Shown: positions 8,242 to 18,759, numbered from the stretch's first letter. The stretch: 41,172 nt of DNA from Planoprotostelium fungivorum (GCA_003024175.1 MDYQ01000238.1:1-41172), one strand, 5' to 3'. Made by a program: numbers and translations. The notes: generated by a model not told the origin, from the letters alone.

Positions 8242-9180
8242 ATGAGGGAGGTCGAACACAACAAGTTGCAGATCAGAGAGGTAGTGGGAAAAGGTGAACA
8301 TCATCATCATCCTCGTGACGTCCATCTCGTATTCAGATTCGAATAGGAGGCTTTGGAACTATCTACCGAGCATCAGACGGTGTCACCAGCAATCTCATCT
8401 TGAAGACGATGATGAAGACACCCTCACGCAGTATGGAACCTGTCGCTCGCAAAGAGTACGACTTCGGCATGAAGCTGAAGCATCCCAACTTGGTCCGCAT
8501 GCGTGGCTCTTTCGACACGGCCACCGATCACTGTCTCGTTATGGACTTGGTAGAAGGCTGCAATCTCTTCGATCACATGCAGAAGAATTCGCTTGGATAC
8601 TTCGTAGAGAACCGAGCGAAGAGAATGTTTAAAGGTCTGGCGAAAGGTAACGTGCACCTATGCATCTGCTCACTCATGTCATCTTGCAGGATTACACCAC
8701 AGTCATAAATTCGGAGTCGCCCACTTAGACATCAAGCCAGAGAACATCATGGTAGGCAAAGACGACCACCTCACTCTCATCGACTTTGGCCTCGCTGCCG
8801 AGACTCTCGGTCTCTGTCATCAGTTCAGCGGCTCAGCTGACTATGCTTCGCCAGAAGTGTGGAGGAACATGCCATTCGAGCCAGCTTGCTCGGACGTGTG
8901 GTCACTCGGCATCGTCTTACACATCCTTCTCACTGGCTGCCTTCCTTTCAATCCGAAAGGGGTCCCGAATATGAGAGTGCAGCCGGACTTGTTCTGGCCA
9001 GAAGACGTCAACGTCAGCGATGATGCGAAGGAGCTGGTGGGGTGGATGCTGGAGTTGAAGCCGATGGCACGACCAACGATGAGAGAAGTTCTGAATCACC
9101 GGTGGCTGAAGAGGCCTATATCGGCGGTTTTCAAGAGGCGGTGGAGTCTGGGCAAATTAGATAGTCTGAATAAACCTTGA
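8242..9180 (+). CDS. K6, small serine/threonine protein kinase (CAMK-like, HLD type)
   Basis: Exons 8242-8293, 8347-8646 and 8690-9180 (introns 53 and 43 nt) give 280 residues. Exon 1 reads MREVEHNKLQIREVVGKG. ATP loop GKGGFG, lysine in LILKTMM, KFGVAHLDIKPEN, DFGLA and DYASPEVW are intact, and the tail is FKRRWSLGKLDSLNKP. It lies beyond the right edge of the segment seen twice, so a second copy would be expected just past 41172. The segment shared with K3 and K4 around KTMMKTPSRSMEPVAR is almost identical in DNA. Confidence 0.88.
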
Positions 9181-9594
9181 TGTGATCGAAAAGCCTACTG
9201 TCGCGGGAGATACCGGATCACAGTGAATTGATGGATGTTTGTCTCCTGTCTAATCATCAAGAGACATACTTAATCATCTAATGTGGGTGTTCTTTTCCTT
9301 GATCACGTGACAATCTCACCTCATGCCAAACTTTTGCAGGCATAGCCGAGACGATGGGCCGCGTGAAGAACACTCCACAACTTCTTGTCTAATTCGCTTA
9401 TCCTTTGCTCCTGTGTAAACGATGATCTATCCCAGGGCTTTATTTCTCGTCTCCAGAGCCTGCCTCCTCTCAATCGTTCAAATCTGGGACGCCCCTCGGT
9501 TCACTTTACCATGGAAACAGAGTGAAAACTGCACATCTCATCTCACCGACTGCCCGAGAGTTCACCCTCGGGCTGTCTAATTCGGGTATCCTCA
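9181..9594 (+). other. Intergenic spacer K6-K7
   Basis: No gene recognised in about 410 bp. It contains the best X-box-like palindrome of the window (9505-9518), placed where a K7 promoter would be. Confidence 0.5.
9505..9518. promoter_or_regulatory. X-box-like (RFX) palindrome upstream of K7
   Basis: TTTACCATGGAAAC fits the RFX X-box GTTRCC-AT-GGYAAC with two mismatches and is close to a perfect inverted repeat. It lies about 80 bp before the relic of K7 exon 1. Confidence 0.4.
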
Positions 9595-9596
9595 AC

Positions 9597-10540
9597 GCGA
9601 AAGGCTTTGTGATTGAGAGAAGCTGAGTCAGCCTCCAGTGGAAGAGGCGAGAGATAAGGCTCATCTGTCAGTCTGAGGTGAGTCGTTTCAGGAGCCAATT
9701 TTGTGGCTACGGCACAGTCTTTCGTGCCTTGATGGGAGAGACTCAAGTGATCTTGAAGACGATGATGAAGACACCATCGCGCATCACAGAAGAGGTGGCA
9801 CGCAAGGAATACGATTTCGGCATGAAGCTGAAGCATCCCAACCTGGTCCGCATGCGTGGCTCTTTCGACACGGCCACAGACCACTGTCTTGTGATGGACT
9901 TGGTAGAAGGCTGCAACCTGTACGACTACCTGCAGAAGAACTCATGCGGGCACATGGCAGAAACCAGAGTGAAGAAGATGTTCAAGGGTCTGGCGAGAGG
10001 TGATCCATCACCTTCACCTCTTCATATAATCAGTTGCTGACTCTTCCGTCAGGATTAGAGCACAGCCATAGACAAGGCATCGCCCACTTAGACATCAAGC
10101 CAGAGAACATCATGGTAGGCAAAGACGACCACCTCACTCTCATCGACTTTGGCCTCGCTGCCGAGACTCTCGGTCTCTGTCATCAGTTCAGCGGCTCGGC
10201 TGACTATGCTTCGCCAGAAGTGTGGAGGAACATGCCATTCGAGCCGTCATGCGCAGACGTGTGGTCACTGGGCATCGTCTTACACGTTCTCCTCTCTGGC
10301 TGTCTTCCATTCGACCCAGATGACGTCCCCAGCATGAGAGTACAACCAGACTTGTACTGGCCGGAAGACATCGACATCAGCGACGATGCAAAGGAGTTGG
10401 TGGGGTGGATGCTCGAGTTGAAACCGGCAGCACGACCGACGATGAGACAAGTTCTAAACCACCGGTGGCTGAAGCGGTCGCTGTCGGCTGCTTTCATGAG
10501 AAGATTGAGTGGAAGGATAGAAAGCACGAATAAAATGTAA
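9597..10540 (+). pseudogene. K7, array kinase with decayed first exon
   Basis: Exons 2 (homologous start 9703, to 9999) and 3 (10053-10540) are intact and encode GYGTVFRA, the lysine in VILKTMM, IAHLDIKPEN, DFGLA and DYASPEVW, with the tail MRRLSGRIESTNKM. The 5' end is broken. The splice acceptor that should precede exon 2 is missing (TTTTGTGG where others have CAG|GTGG). Upstream, about 9600-9650, only a degraded match to exon 1 remains (AAGGCTTTGTGATTGAGAG against AAAGCTTTAGAGATCAAAG in K4), with an in-frame TGA and no ATG. The only other acceptor (ending 9691) gives the wrong phase. The tail has TTG for TGG (RRLS for RRWS). Either this is a young pseudogene or it uses an unrelated first exon I could not find. 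Confidence 0.6.
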
Positions 10541-10605
10541 TCAGATCATCGTCTCGATCGTGAAGAAGAACTTTAAATAATAAATACTTTATATAGTATC
10601 TCTAT

Positions 10606-11759
10606 TTAGAGGTGCATCTTCTGGCCGGGGGCGAGACCGCTCATCTCGGCTCTGTTGTCTAAGACCTTCTCTTGCATCATGAGACCTCCCTGGTTCATCG
10701 TTCCGTTGTTGACAAAGGCAACGTTGTTGTTGAGGGGGGCGGAGTGAGCGTAACGGACACCTCCGGTGGAGTAGAGGTTGTTGTTCATGGAGGTCATCAT
10801 GGTGGGTTGTTGGACGTAGACGGGCTGTTGCTGGTAGAGGCCGTCGTTCATCATGAGACCTCTGTCGGCGGTGGCGAGTCCGGGGGCGGGGGCGGCCTGG
10901 GCGAATGGCTGCTCGAATCCAGAAGAGTATCCGGCGGCTGTAGAAGATGAGATCGTGATGGAGAGAGGCGTCATGATGCGCCGAGAAGGTGGAGAGATGT
11001 CTTACCGGTGGTACCGAGGGGGTTTCTGCCCATGTAGGTGAAGAGGTTGTTGAAGAACTCCTCAGCCTTCTTCAAACCGAAGAATTGGTAGACGAGGTTG
11101 TCCTTGGTGAACACCTGGAAGCCTTGGGCCTTAGCTCTGGTTTGGTTGGCAGCGAGGGGCTGGAAGGTGTATTGCTGGAGGATACATCAGAACCTCGATG
11201 AAAATGCAGACGATGGAGATTGGAAGAGGATGTACCTTTCTGGCGGCCTTGACTCGGCTGGAGGGGACGACGTCGACGATGTTGGAGAAGGGAATGAGGG
11301 TCGTGACGACGCGGTTGTTGCTGGATTGAGAGATCCATCCAAAGTGGTTCTGAGAGACGTAGATCCATCCTCCCAGCTTGCTGTTGAGTCCGTAAGAGGT
11401 CTTGGCGGGGTACTCGGCGATCATGGGCTCCTGTTGAAAAAGATGAGAATGGGAACATCGATTGGATGTGACTGTCTCACGTTGACGTTGAAGTAGCTCC
11501 ATCTCTGAGAAGAGTTGTAGCCAACCTTGTGGGAGAGGGAGTGGATCTTTCCCTTCAATCCAGTGCCGGTGGGCTGCTGGAAATCGACGACCTCAGTTCC
11601 TATCATTCGACGTCAGTCACTCCATCCCTTCTCAACTCGTCTTCTATCACCTCCGTTGGTCGTGATGTGCTTGGTGGTGCGCTCGAAAAACTGCTGGTAG
11701 CCTGGGGCAATGGTGGTCCAGTTCTCTTGGGCGGGTACGTATCTTCCTCCGAATTGCAT
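10606..11759 (-). CDS. GRAM-like domain protein with Gln/Asn/Met-rich tail
   Basis: Five exons on the minus strand (11651-11759, 11481-11599, 11236-11430, 11006-11174, 10606-10937) give 307 residues in phase. Start MQFGGRYVPAQENW. Residues about 80-190 look like a GRAM domain (a PH-like lipid-binding fold): GGWIYVSQNHFGWIS, VTTLIPFSNIVDVVPS and, after a basic segment, FQVFTKDNLVYQFFG followed by AEEFFNNL. The last 110 residues are low-complexity and rich in Y, Q, N and M (YQQQPVYVQQP, SMNNNLYSTGG). GRAM proteins usually sit at membranes; here that is inference. Its 3' end faces that of K7, only 65 bp away. An upstream ATG in frame at 11867 is probably 5' leader. Confidence 0.65.
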
Positions 11760-12077
11760 GTTGTCTAAAGTTTCGTGCGTGTGGTGTTGTGTGTGGTGTC
11801 TTTGTGTGATTGAAAGAGGGGAGAAGGTCTCTGTGTGAAAGTGAGAGAAAACTGATGTGTTTTTCAATTATACGTAGAGCCAGATTCGACCCGTGAAAAG
11901 TCGTTTAGAGGTGCACAGTTGATAGATATGCATCTATGAAAGAGGTGGAGTGTCTTCTCGTTGGATACCGAATGGGAACGGGAAGATGAAACATGCAGCG
12001 AGAGATCAGGTTTGTCGCAGAAGGTGAGACAGATGAGAGGGAGAAGACGATCATGAATTGAAGATCGGTGTTGTATT
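11760..12077 (-). other. Spacer upstream of the GRAM-like gene
   Basis: About 320 bp with no recognised gene. It holds the promoter and leader of the GRAM-like gene (CA-rich on the minus strand just before the start) and the 3' region of the DUF4476-like gene. Confidence 0.5.
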
Positions 12078-12412
12078 CTACATGTTGAGGGCCTTCTTGA
12101 TGTCGGCGACGTCTTCTGCAAATTTGAAACAGGGAAGGATGTGCTTCTCAAAATTCTCCTTGTCCGTCATTCTGGGGTAAAGAAGGATGGCCGTATTGTT
12201 TTTCGCATCTCCGAAGTGTTGCACCTCTACCAACTGCTTCACTTGTGCCTGCATCAACATCAGAACATATAGAAGGATGCGACACGCACGGAATTGAAAT
12301 AGAATGAGTCTGCGGCTGATCGAATCAGACGAGATCGATCGGTATCTTTCGGCATGCGATTCAGCTGCTCCTTGAGGTTGTTCAGATCCTTGGTCGAGAT
12401 GACGTCCGTCAT
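12078..12412 (-). CDS. Small DUF4476-like protein
   Basis: Two exons (12290-12412 and 12078-12248, intron 41 nt, phase 0) give 97 residues beginning MTDVISTKDLNNLKEQL. The region FYFNSAQVKQLVEVQHF, LLYPRMTDKENFEKHIL and CFKFAEDVADIKKAL has the spacing of DUF4476, a short helical domain that often follows other domains; here it stands alone. Function unknown. The ATG at 12412 is the only one that keeps frame into the domain. An upstream ATG at 12458 is in another frame. Confidence 0.65.
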
Positions 12413-12600
12413 GCTTATCGTTGCGGGATATCAGACGATCGAAATGCACGCGTCTCATCTTGGCCTCGTTGTGTTTCCATTTTCAATTTCCATTTCATTT
12501 TCGCATGAAGTGAACCACTTGGACATCACAGAGGAGAGAAGACAGAGAGAAGACAAAGTCATTACATAACATCCACACGTTGTGTGTCTATGTACAAGTT

Positions 12601-13414
12601 TTATTTCTTTACATTTCTCCACACGAGAGGAGATGACGTCACCGACACGAGCACCATGGTGTCTGCCAGTATGGAAGGATCTAATGTCGGCCACACTCTA
12701 GACAGTACCTCTGCGACACCTTGTCCCTGTGCCCACACGTGCAGGATCTGCTTCTTCCATCGGTGATGGTGAGTGACCTCCATTGATGATCTCACGACAC
12801 CCCCCAACTTCTTTAGAAGTAGGCGTCGTGCGTCCTCTTCATCGAACTCCCCTTTGAACTTCATGGCGCGGGTCACAGACACTCCCAAGATGTGACCCTC
12901 TGGGGTTAAGACGGAGTAGTCGGTGATGGGGCCGTTCTTCTTGCGGTATTGCAGCTCCATCTCGGTATAGAGGAGTTGGACATCGAAGCAGCCGTGCAGC
13001 GTCTCATATGAGAGGACCTCTGATAAGAGGGAGTTACCACCGGCGTTGGGGGTCGTGTAGACTCTGTGACCACCCATGGAGAGGCCGCTCAGCACCGTTC
13101 TCTCTGCCACACAGACCAAGTTGTGTGATATGGATGGCCCATCTCCGTTGAGCCACAGGGAAAAGTCTGAAGATGGAGAGGTCTCAGCATAGACTGAGAA
13201 CCGACGAGGCCGAAGGCATCGAGTGGTGTAAGAAGGTGCTCCTCGTGACTTTCCACGGTGAGTCACATACGATGTTGGTTGATCCAGTGCGAAGACATGT
13301 GATGGAGGGTATACTTCCTTCCGACAAACTACCGTCCACGGAGGATTCTGAAGAGGTAGCGCGGGAGCCGGAGGAAAGATGGCGTTGACGATGATGTTGA
13401 GAGTGTTGAGTCAT
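12601..13414 (-). CDS. Conserved protein resembling the Dictyostelium AAC3/AAC4 family
   Basis: Two exons (13267-13414 and 12601-13193, intron 73 nt, phase 1) give 246 residues. The N-terminal 60 residues are rich in S, H and R. The rest is well ordered: LLSEVLSYETLHGCFDVQLL, TEMELQYRKKNGPITDYSV, GHILGVSVTRAMKFKGEF, DARRLLLKKLGGV, KKQILHVWAQGQGV and LADTMVLVSVTSS. This order of motifs recalls the uncharacterised family named in Dictyostelium from AAC-rich cDNA clones (from memory, not searched). The acidic residues followed by GVSVTR suggest a nuclease-like alpha/beta core, but that is speculation. Function unknown. The donor GTGAC at 13266 is chosen because it keeps the frame. Confidence 0.6.
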
Positions 13415-13757
13415 GTTGTTTGATAGATGTGGACGTATGGCTGTTTAGGTTCGTCTTTAGTCTGTGCGACTGTGTGTGGTCGTCTGTGTTCTTTTTCGGT
13501 GAATGGAAATCTCAGGCAGGAAGCCTGACAAAATTGTCACGCATGTAAACAATGATGCTGAAACTTCGCGGAAAAGTCAAGCTGTGAGAATGATATACAA
13601 TGCGGGATTTTAGAATTTACATAAAATCAATTTTTATACAAACACATCACAGGTAGGAGCATCTTTCCCTTCACCTTCCATCCGTCTCTATTCGTCACAT
13701 CTTCATATTCTCTTCTCCTCTTTCGCAGAGACGACTCACATTAGCACCAGAAACAAA
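13415..13757. promoter_or_regulatory. Divergent promoter region
   Basis: 343 bp between two gene starts that point away from each other (AAC-like on minus, CHCH protein on plus). It includes an AT-rich stretch at about 13600-13640. No specific site recognised. Confidence 0.5.
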
Positions 13758-14579
13758 ATGGCCAGAGGATCATCCCGTTCAGGTGGCTCCCCAGGAGTCC
13801 ACAGCGTTCGCTCCGCCCCTCGCACTGCTTCAGCTCCCCCCTCTTCTTCTTATTCTGCACCCAAGGCTCAGGCTCACCGCCCCGCCGCAGTGACACCCGC
13901 TGCCCCCGCTTCTTCTGCCTCCAAGCCAACGACTCCAGTTGCTCCCCAGACTGCCATGGGACAGCCAATGGGTGTGTATTACATTCTTGATTTCCATCTG
14001 TGATTTCTTCCGTGCTCACGTGACGATGCACTCGAAACATCTTCTATTCTATCGTTTACATGCATTCTTCTCCTTCTCTACTTCTTCCACTCTCTAGAGA
14101 CAAATGTCAGATCACATACTCGATCTCATTTTCCATTCTGACACTCCACAGCTGGTGGAGCCCCCGCTCAGGGTGGAATGATGAGAAACATCGCCAGCAA
14201 CGCCGCCGGTTCCATGATCGGATACATGGCCGCCAACTCTCTGATGGGAGCCTTCAGAGGTGATGGTGAGCCAGCTGCCAACGGTGCTGCTGCCGGTGCT
14301 GCCGCTACCCCCATGGCCCCAGGAGAGGATCTCAGCCGTGGACCATGCGCCATCCAGTACCAGAGCTTCCTGAGTGAGTTTATATCTCGGCGTACACATT
14401 TTATTTCTTTTTGAGCATGAGAGACTGAAGAGATGCAGAGTGCATTGAGGCCAACCCCGGAAACATCTCCAACTGCCAGTGGGCTGAGGACATGTTCCAG
14501 AGCTGCAGAAGTGAGTTACTGATGTGAAGATGATGGTCGTTGACGATGAACAGTCAACAACAACGGATCTCAGCTCTAA
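13758..14579 (+). CDS. Twin CX9C CHCH-domain protein (CHCHD2/CHCHD10-like)
   Basis: Exons 13758-13971, 14152-14373, 14439-14510 and 14554-14579 give 177 residues. The N-terminus (MARGSSRSGG, then Ala, Pro, Ser and Thr rich) is basic and disordered, like a mitochondrial targeting region. A central Gly/Ala-rich hydrophobic helix follows (SNAAGSMIGYMAANSLMGAF). The C-terminus has two CX9C motifs, CAIQYQSFLKC and CQWAEDMFQSC, the signature of the CHCH fold imported into the mitochondrial intermembrane space through disulfide relay. This order of parts matches the CHCHD2/CHCHD10 family, linked to cristae organisation and respiration. Intron 2 falls inside the first CX9C motif and is needed to restore it, which supports the model. 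Length is close to the family's 140-180. Confidence 0.9.
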
Positions 14580-14671
14580 GCTTTGAATAAAAAATTTCAA
14601 GTCAAGACGTTCTCTTATGACAAAACTGTTTATACATCGATGACCTATACATGACCAAGATGGGGTGTCCA

Positions 14672-15635
14672 TCATGTCTTGCCCTCCTTCTCTTCAGCAG
14701 CCTTGACGAGAGCGGGTAACACATCTGTGTTCCAATACTGCTTTGCCGGTTTTGGTTTGTTCGATACGTCTAACGTCCTCTCTTGTGATAAGGCGATGAA
14801 CTCGGACTCGTAGACATTGGGGTTTCTGATCATGTTGCGATACAAGAGATTGTCTGGAACAGATGTTGAATTCTTATCGTATTTTGGGTAGGTCGTGACT
14901 ACTGTTGGTACCTGAGTTCGATCCATCAATCGAGAGATGCGTTGTTGATCTTGTCTCACTTGGCGTTGTGCGAAAGGGGATTGGGGTGTTTTGTTAAAGG
15001 AAGGAGAACGATTTGGAGATGGAGGTGCTGAAGTCGATGTCGTTGGTAATTGTGGTGGTGGGGAGGATGTCAACGTGATGAGAGGTAAAGTGGCTGAGAT
15101 GTCGTCATGTGTTGTTGCAGATGGTCTCTCACTCTTCACTTGTACGCGATCCGGCGCAGATGTAGTCATAGACGTTCTTCCTCCCACTGATACTGATACT
15201 GAGCGACTAGACATGCGAGTCACGGGATTTGCATTCACAGTTGGAATAGGAGCATTCTTTACAGCTGGAAGATGTGCTGGCCTCCTTCGAGCCTCCTGTT
15301 GCCGTTCAGTCAAGGTGCATCTTCTTCGTGCAGAATATCGTCACCAACGCGTGGCTATTCGCCATATCGCTCCATAGTTGTCCTTGGGTACTGTTGATGT
15401 AGCTCTGCATAGCTCATCAGTGGGATTCTACAGCTTCAGATGCGTCTGATCTCTCACCAGACTCGGATCAGCAACAGCAGAGCCTCCTGCTCCCATCTCG
15501 GATGAAACTGCTGTGGCTCGGTCCACACACGTTCCGATATCGCTACAACCTTAACGGCTCCATACTGGATCCAAGCCGAAAATAAACTTCGCCGTCTGTT
15601 TCGCCAAGATTTCGGAGGGGAGCTTCCACCAACAT
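14672..15635 (-). CDS. Unrecognised Ser/Thr/Pro-rich protein
   Basis: Four exons (15566-15635, 15458-15510, 15345-15404, 14672-15295) splice in phase to 268 residues starting MLVEAPLRNLGETDGEVYF. The middle (about residues 70-165) is low-complexity, rich in S, T, P and V and probably disordered (SVSVSVGG, SSPPPQLPTTSTSAPPSP). The C-terminal 90 residues are more ordered: RQVRQDQQRISRLMDRTQVP, LLYRNMIRNPNVYESEFIA and QYWNTDVLPALVKAAEE. I do not recognise a family. The first three exons are short, and the start is chosen because they keep phase through introns of 55, 53 and 49 nt. Its 3' end converges with the CHCH gene, 92 bp away. Confidence 0.6.
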
Positions 15636-15925
15636 TTTACGAGGAGCACTCAACGTGAAAGCATTGGTTGATCGATGCGTACTGACTTAATCGTTGGATT
15701 GAATTGACGTCATTGGCATTCTGTAAATCGGCGATGGATCTATAGGGTAACCATAGATGATCCGTATGCAGATTGAAGAGCCGTGTTCCACCACTTTACC
15801 CTGTTCTCGTAAATATCTGGTTAATTCCTTCTCTTCTCTCTTTCTCCTCCGACGCCATATCGACCGATCACCAGATCATCTTCATCATGACGCCTTTCTC
15901 TTCACGTTCTTTATTTCTCGGTGGG
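15636..15925 (-). other. Spacer upstream of the Ser/Thr/Pro-rich gene
   Basis: 290 bp with nothing recognised; it must contain the promoter of the gene to its left and the 3' end of the seven-helix gene to its right. Confidence 0.45.
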
Positions 15926-17885
15926 TCACCGCGTCGGCAACAGATTACTCGTCTCTGAGAAGACGGTTCCCATGCTGGACGGTGATCGCGTCGGAGGCGT
16001 CGATGTGATGCCGCTGGCAAAACTGTTCGAGGGATAACTCTTTGGAGATCTCGCCACCATCACCGGTGATGACATGTATGGTGTGCTGGGTTCAGATCGG
16101 ATGAGATCGGCGATGGTCGATGTGAAGGAGGATGTTCTCCCTGCATTAGCCTGGAGGGGTCAATTGTGGATGAGGTCGTGGTAATGAGGAATATGACGTC
16201 ACTAGTGATGATGATCGTGATCGATGATGTCGGAGAGGGATGATGTTTGACGATGCAAAGATGATGATGAGGAAGAGGAGGGGAGATTAGATGTTACCAG
16301 TGGTTTGTTCTGTGCTTTCGTCGATTTTCTCTTGGTGGCTGTGGCCAACAATAGACAAGTGGGGAGGATCTCAAGGAAGAGTGTGAAGATGATAGAGAAG
16401 GGGAGCCTCCCCTGCCACTGTGTCGTTCGGATGTTCGTTGAACTCTGCAGTCGTTCAGCTTATGAAATTGCACGGTACATCATACTATGTTCATTTCAAA
16501 AATGGATGTGAGGTTGAATGTATGACATCGTGTGAGGCTTCAGATGATTCATAAGGGTGAATGTGCTTTCAATTTTATGCACATTCACAAGATGGTGTGT
16601 GTGTTGATAAATCAAAATCTTTCTCAAACGTAAGATAAAATAAAATCGCCCACCTCGTTTGTGATGAGGATAACGGCTCTCATGATGAATAAAAACATTA
16701 AAGTCAAATTGACGACGCTCAATCGCCTGATGTCCTTGAATCATCTGGATGATCATCGATCGACTCACCTGACCACCGGCTTCGATCTCTCAGTCATGTA
16801 AGCTTTGTTGAAAACGTTCACTTTGTACAATTTTGAATACATGAAAAATCTCTCCCTGTCAAGGAAAATAAAAACGAGACGATCTCGATGATGATGATGG
16901 AACGAAAATAAAGTAGAGGATACATATAAATGACGAAGCTGAGAGGTACTCCCACGTACAGCACGACGAAAAAGGCCAAAATGCCCTGTTCAACTGAGAA
17001 CGAGATCTACATGAGAACCTGACCTTCTCTGTTCCAGACCGAGCGGCAGCGATCGGTGGTTTGTAATCTTCACCATCTCCGCTGCTCTCTGTCACTTGAT
17101 CGACTGAGAGGCCCAAATTGAGGACGGTGAGGGCAAAGTATACGACGTACGCGACGGTCTCCATGATGCGTGACACTTTTGTCAGACGATTGGATAGAGA
17201 GTGACGTTGACTGTGTTGTTGTTCGGCGGAGATGAAGACTCTGCCCCTGTTGGTAGACATCAGATGGATGAATCGCTCGATCGAGATGGAAATGATGATG
17301 GAGGCACGATCAGATGGACGAGATGGAGATGACAGACGTACCATGAACACAGCGTCGTAGAGAAGAGAGTGAAAAATAACATCATAGGGAGGGTAGCGAT
17401 GAACCAGTAGAACCACCAGGGGACGATGAGTACCTGTTCTGATGAGTGTCTGTCACATGCGAGAGAGATCAAATGGAACTCACCCCCTCTCTCAGGAGTA
17501 TTTGTGAAATGAGATGAGCGATTCGTGCTGCGAAGAAGTCAGAAGGAGCGTACGGAATCGATGACGATCATGACATGCGATTTGCAGTGTCAATCAATTC
17601 CTATCAATGTATGATAGATTGCATCTCACCTGCTGTTAGCCCATAGAAAACAGGTCGAAATACACCTCCGTTTTTGTATTCCCATCGTCGAAAGATAACA
17701 AAGAGGACGGGGATCAATATGAGATTGAATGATGCCACTCCCACATCTAATCCATCAAGGTCCCAATCTTTCCATTGTGACGGAGGGATGTTATTGTACC
17801 CGAACTCCATCACTCTCGCGAAATACGATGGTTCTCGCCAATGATGGCCTCCGGCTTCGGAGATTTGGGTTGTGTTGTAAAACAT
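15926..17885 (-). CDS. Seven-transmembrane protein, TOM1/THH1 (or GPR137) superfamily
   Basis: Nine exons (17630-17885, 17484-17527, 17342-17433, 17024-17246, 16924-16985, 16769-16855, 16654-16726, 16298-16444, 15926-16150) join in phase to 402 residues. After a short outer N-terminus with possible glycosylation site NTT, hydrophobic helices follow: SFNLILIPVLFVIF, AARIAHLISQILL, a WFYWFIATLPMMLFFTLF stretch, METVAYVVYFALTVLNLGL, GILAFFVVLYVGVPLSFVIY, VVNLTLMFLFIMRAVILIT and SIIFTLFLEILPTCLLLA. The last helix with LEILPTCLLL followed by KRK matches the VEILPS..L pattern of plant TOM1/THH1 proteins and related GPR137 proteins, which reside in endolysosomal or vacuolar membranes. The last exon is a Ser/Thr/Pro-rich tail. 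Nine short exons explain why no long frame is visible. Family call from motif order only. Confidence 0.68.
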
Positions 17886-18147
17886 TATTAAAAATGACCC
17901 GCGTTCCTCGGTTTCAGACTTTGAAGATGAGTGACCCTCTAAAGCTGCCGTCGAGTGACCAGGCGAGGAGCGAAGGGTGCCGGATATTTCGACCGACAGT
18001 CGTACTGGAGACTCTTGACACGGTGAGGTTCTCGCGATTTTCTCGGTCGAAATGACAGCGACCGAGGTAACGACATGCGAATATGAAGGGTGGCTCAGGT
18101 GGTAGTCATTCATATCAGATGGCCGACGATCGTGATACAGGGCCATC
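17886..18147. promoter_or_regulatory. Divergent promoter region
   Basis: 262 bp between the starts of the seven-helix gene (-) and the small membrane protein gene (+). No specific element recognised. A minus-strand open frame runs through it into exon 1 of the seven-helix gene, so a longer N-terminus there cannot be excluded. Confidence 0.45.
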
Positions 18148-18505
18148 ATGGATGCCACGCGGACTTACAGCAACGGCACCGTCTATCTCGTTCAACACTA
18201 TTACGAGTTTGTCAATTTCGTCGCAAAGAAGCCATTAGACATGTGGTTCGACGTGCCCTCTCAGTGCAGTGAGAATGGCTCGTTGTAGACCATCGAATTG
18301 ATCTGTGATAGAATCCAACGCGGCTGCAATCATTCAATTGGTGAAGACGGAGACAGGAACGGGACTGGCAGTTGGAATGCTGATCCTGGGATTCGCCGTG
18401 GGGCTCATCGCGGCCATCGTGTCCTGCCTCGTCTATCAGAGACACGCCAAGTTTATGGATAGGAACCGAATGGAGCTGGCTGAGCTGTCTAATAACGGTG
18501 TATAG
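18148..18505 (+). CDS. Small single-pass membrane protein, unrecognised
   Basis: Two exons (18148-18268 and 18312-18505, intron 43 nt, phase 1) give 104 residues. The first 60 residues are polar with a possible glycosylation site (SNGT) and one cysteine (DVPSQC). One strong membrane segment follows, GLAVGMLILGFAVGLIAAIV, then a basic stop-transfer YQRHAKFMDRNRME and a short tail. No signal peptide is visible from this ATG, so either the membrane segment is a signal anchor or a first exon upstream was missed. A GAVGL-type small-residue helix could dimerise (inference). Function unknown. It shares a 262-bp divergent promoter with the seven-helix gene. Confidence 0.6.
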
Positions 18506-18609
18506 ATGTCGGGTGATCCAATGTGTCCAGTGATGAACTCTTTTGTCGATCCATTTTGAAAGCCCAACATCTCGACGCGACTCAAAGAAACACAACTGTG
18601 GAATCCTCC

Positions 18610-18759
18610 GAGCAAACACAACCCGACATGGCGCAATTGGTAGCGCGGTAGACTGTAGCGGTCACTGTAATCTATAGGTTCCTGGTTCGAGTCCGGGTGT
18701 TGGGACTTTTTGTATTTTCTATCTGCTCCCTTTTTGCCATTCGAAAACAACTTCAGACC
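18610..18759 (+). repeat. 150-nt duplicated block with tRNA-Tyr (inverted partner at 24298-24447)
   Basis: This block includes 12 nt of 5' flank, the tRNA and 54 nt of 3' flank. The tRNA, its intron and the 5' flank are identical to the minus-strand block at 24298-24447; the 3' flank differs at 4 positions. Similarity stops on both sides. Confidence 0.9.
18622..18705 (+). tRNA. tRNA-Tyr (GTA) with 11-nt intron
   Basis: Acceptor stem CCCGACA pairs with TGTTGGG (one G-U), discriminator A. The D arm GCGC/GCGC encloses AATTGGTA, the anticodon stem GTAGA pairs with TCTAT, the anticodon is GTA, and the T arm contains GGTTCGAGTCC. An intron of about 11 nt (CGGTCACTGTA) follows position 37, as in other eukaryotic tRNA-Tyr genes. 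A T5 run right after the gene (18707) is the Pol III terminator. Confidence 0.95.

Noticed and set aside
11072-11496. Long plus- and minus-strand frames overlapping the GRAM-like gene
   Set aside because: They are shadows of its exons and introns, without family similarity.
13758-14003. CHCH protein read as a short unspliced 81-codon gene
   Set aside because: That frame runs into an intron; splicing at 13972-14151 leads to the CX9C region.
15526-15657. Plus-strand open stretch reading WIQAENKLRRLFRQDF, protein-like
   Set aside because: It lies antisense to exon 1 of the Ser/Thr/Pro-rich gene, whose minus-strand exons join in phase; the plus-strand reading has no start or following exon.
15950-16100. 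Minus-strand reading HTIHVITGDGGE near the end of the seven-helix gene
   Set aside because: Another frame of the same exon; only the frame in phase with the upstream exon continues the protein.
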